7,460 nucleotides of DNA, from assembly GCA_019308645.1 (NCBI GenBank), contig JAFDHR010000131.1, positions 1-7,460 of the forward strand, in the 5' to 3' direction. Positions 5,792 to 7,460 of this stretch are shown here, piece by piece. The notes below the pieces were generated by a model, which saw nothing but the letters and a program-made list of their open reading frames with translations, ran no database searches and was not told the DNA's origin. The position numbers and the translations under genes were made by a program. How positions within the stretch are numbered: position 1 is the first letter of the stretch; each line of letters starts with the position of its first letter. The stretch is from Deltaproteobacteria bacterium. GTDB lineage: Bacteria; Desulfobacterota; DSM-4660; Desulfatiglandales; B25-G16.

Positions 5792-6020
5792 GGGTTCAAT
5801 GGTTCAAGGTTCAAGGTTGAGTGATGAAGAAAGGCTTCGATGCTGTGTCCAATAAGGAATTAATTAGATTCTTTGGATATGTCATGTAAGCTTGCACTGA
5901 AATTAAAAATGAAGAAATCAAGGAAATCGTAAGGCCATCAACCCTGAACCCCCCCTGCCATCTCTGTCCGCAGTATGGTAGGCGGGCGTCGGGCAGGGGT
6001 GAACTCTGAACCTTTGAACG
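5792..6020. repeat. Cassette bounded by inverted GGTTCAA repeats
   Basis: The left end has GGTTCAA three times at 8-nt spacing (5793, 5801, 5809). The right end, 6001-6020, carries GAACTCTGAACCTTTGAAC, inverted relative to the left arm (about 17 of 21 positions match). Inside the right part is a hairpin of CCCCTGCC (5952-5959) with GGCAGGGG (5992-5999) and an inner GTCCGC/GCGGGC stem. From memory, GTTCAA-type flanks of this kind often surround four-helix-bundle (23S rRNA intervening-sequence-like) genes, and the interior fits such a remnant. Confidence 0.65.
5821..5937 (+). pseudogene. Probable remnant of a four-helix-bundle (S23/IVP family) gene
   Basis: In the frame starting at 5821 the translation reads KKGFDAVSNKELIRFFGYVM, then a TAA stop (5887-5889), then ACTEIKNEEIKEI. 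It resembles the conserved middle of the four-helix-bundle family encoded by rRNA intervening sequences and by free-standing genes, where a pattern close to 'SNKEFIRFL...GSC.E' is usual. Only about 35-40 codons of a roughly 115-120 residue protein remain, with an in-frame stop and no proper start. The similarity is from memory of the family consensus and is short, so the call is tentative. The flanking GGTTCAA inverted repeats support it. Confidence 0.4.
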
Positions 6021-6053
6021 CCTACATAAAGCATAATTCATCAAAACAACCTT

Positions 6054-6194
6054 GATGGTCTCGTAAAAAGTCTCCTCAGCTTGTCATTTCGAGTGAAACG
6101 AGAAATCTTTAAAACGTAACATGCTGAAAAGGCAAGATTTCTCCCTGTGGTCGAAATGACATATTCGCCGAATTTGACTTTTTACGAATTCATC
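6054..6194. mobile_element. MITE-like element with 19-bp terminal inverted repeats
   Basis: The ends GATGGTCTCGTAAAAAGTC (6054-6072) and the inverse of 6176-6194 match at 16 of 19 positions. Inside lies a second inverted pair: GTCATTTCGA (6083-6092) with TCGAAATGAC (6151-6160), and AGAAATCTT (6101-6109) with AAGATTTCT (6134-6142). The 10-bp word CAACCTTGAT occurs at both borders (6047-6056 and 6194-6203), consistent with a target-site duplication, although it overlaps the repeat ends by a few bases. No coding capacity is present, so it would depend on a transposase elsewhere. The whole element can fold into one long hairpin, and it lies 34 bp beyond the 3' end of the broken kinase gene. Confidence 0.72.
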
Positions 6195-6227
6195 AACCTT
6201 GATCCTGGATAATGAAAGTTACATGAG

Positions 6228-7460
6228 CTATTTCTTATCTAAAACCTCCCTTATTGCCTTAGACAACTCCCTCATAGTAAAAGGCTTCTGCATAAAGCCA
6301 TCACAACCTCTTTTCAGTATCTCAGTTGCCTGACCATTTATACTATAGCCACTGGAAAGCAGCACCTTGATCGTGGGATGTATCTCCTTTAGTTTGTCAT
6401 AGGTCTCTCCTCCTCCCATATGCGGCATAATCATATCAAGGATGACCAGATCAGGGGGAGAAGACGGAAGGGTGGTGTGCACTATCTCAATGGCCTCTTT
6501 GCCCCCATGTGCGATGAGTACGGTATAACCTAAGGAGGTAAGTAAGGCCTCACCCACATCAAGGATCAGCTCTTCATCATCCACAAGAAGGATGGTTTCT
6601 TTTCCTTTTTCAATCGTCCCTGGTGTTTTGACCTCTTCACCTATTGTCTCTTTAGATGCAGGCAGATAGATAAAGAAGGTTGTGCCTTGTCCTTTTTGTG
6701 ATTCTACATCAATATAGCCACCATGTGCCTTGATAATACAAAGAAGGGATCAAAGACCTTTGCTTGTGTGTGTTTATCCATGCCTGTGCCTGTATCTCTG
6801 ATAGTAAAAAGGATATAGTTGCCTGGTTTTATTGTATAGGGTTTCTTCTTGATATCCTTGTGTGTGATATTTTTTGTTGTGATAAACAGCTCTCCTCCGT
6901 GAGGCATTGCCTCTGCTGCATTGACATAGATATTAAGGATGACCTGCTCAATCTGGCCATGCCTTTACCCAAGAAAGGTTGTGTTCAAGGTCTTGATAGA
7001 GGGTAATGTCTTTTCTTGTCATAGAAAAGGTAGCAGAGGTATCAGTAATGATGCGATTGATACTAATGGGTTTTACCTCATAGCCTCCTCCTCTTGCATA
7101 TCCAAGGAGCTGAGATGTGAGCTTTGAGCCGCTCTGCACTGATTTTTCAATGTTGGTGAGTCGTGCATAGTGGGGATGATTGAGGTTGGTATCTAAGAGC
7201 ATCAAGGAGGTATTTCCCTGGATAGACATCAGGAGGTTATTGAAGTTATGGGCAATGCCCCCCGCTAAAGTACCTATGGCCTCCATCTTCTGGGCCTGGA
7301 GGAGTTGGGGGATGTGTCTGGCAAACATCATTGCGTTAATGATGGAGCCATCCTTGTCCTTGAAATCCATCTCAAATCCGTGGATCTCACCTGATGGCTT
7401 CAATTTACCTATGAATCTATTCCTGTCCTCCTTTGAGTAAAATCCCAATTCTGTTGTAGT
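6228..7460 (-). pseudogene. Hybrid sensor histidine kinase (PAS-HisKA-HATPase-REC), broken; 5' end outside the window
   Basis: Three pieces in different frames make up one hybrid kinase. Piece one (7460 to 6948, open at the window edge) has the end of a PAS domain and the phosphoacceptor motif GTLAGGIAHNFNN, with the histidine at about 7248-7250. Piece two (about 6961 to 6704) holds the N box (NIYVNAAEAM), DTGTGM (G1) and KVFDPFF. Piece three (6749 to 6228) holds IIKAHGGYIDVE, a short linker and a receiver domain starting LLVDDEE, with phosphoacceptor Asp in VILDMIMP (6435-6437) and Lys in QKPF. Between pieces one and two KA[D]GQIEQV has lost about 2 nt (near 6959). Between pieces two and three the stretch that should hold TTK...GTGLGLA is gone (near 6745), removing the ATP-lid G2 box and shifting frame. 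The PAC end of the PAS domain also seems missing near 7302-7319. An intact receiver fragment could only persist if translated separately from GTG 6584. Confidence 0.88.

Noticed and set aside
5811..6044. 77-codon minus-strand frame across the GGTTCAA cassette
   Set aside because: It reads through repeats and hairpins, and the plus strand carries the recognisable remnant.
6228..6584. Stand-alone response regulator starting at GTG 6584
   Set aside because: The frame stays open upstream to 6749 and encodes kinase residues (HGGYIDVE...), so the receiver is the C-terminal part of a hybrid kinase; the GTG is simply the Val of LLVDDEE.
6764..7440. Plus-strand frames opposite the kinase
   Set aside because: They are antisense shadows of the histidine kinase domains and have no ribosome binding sites or recognisable content.

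Overview
The window looks like chromosomal DNA of a Gram-negative, probably anaerobic bacterium, most likely from Desulfobacterota (former Deltaproteobacteria) or a neighbouring phylum. This rests on the mix of genes: an ADP-forming acyl-CoA synthetase beta subunit, a citramalate synthase feeding isoleucine synthesis, and a PAS/His-kinase/receiver hybrid sensor of the 'AQKMEAIGTLAGGIAH' type. The taxonomic call is inference; no rRNA or other decisive marker is present.

Layout. Positions 1-349 are non-coding and hold a perfect 23-bp inverted repeat (12-90) and a perfect 38-bp tandem duplication (290-365) that copies the ribosome binding site and start of the first gene. Then come an ATP-grasp acyl-CoA synthetase beta subunit (350-1027) and a metallo-beta-lactamase-fold hydrolase (1096-1797), both on +. 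A strong sigma-70 promoter (1872-1900) starts a leader region carrying a 40-codon reading frame in which 22 residues are Ile, Leu or Val. This is followed by mutually exclusive hairpins and a rho-independent terminator (2075-2112), just before citramalate synthase cimA (2133-3722) and 2-isopropylmalate synthase leuA (3870-5384). The architecture is that of a ribosome-mediated attenuator sensing branched-chain aminoacyl-tRNA, and it is the best find in the window.

Downstream is a small tRNA unit: a promoter, tRNA-Gln(CTG), a palindromic repeat, tRNA-Glu(CTC) and a terminator (5439-5766). It is followed by a decaying region: a cassette bracketed by GGTTCAA repeats with the apparent remnant of a four-helix-bundle gene (5792-6020), and a MITE-like element of about 140 bp with 19-bp terminal inverted repeats and a 10-bp flanking direct repeat (6054-6194). 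On the minus strand, running off the right edge, is a hybrid histidine kinase broken by a frameshift and by a deletion that removed its ATP-binding G2 box (6228-7460).

How the parts work together. CimA (pyruvate + acetyl-CoA to citramalate) and LeuA (2-oxoisovalerate + acetyl-CoA to 2-isopropylmalate) are the committed steps to isoleucine and leucine. Placing both behind one Ile/Leu-rich leader would let charging of Ile- and Leu-tRNA control both branches. The right third of the window looks like a region of mobile-element insertion and gene decay.
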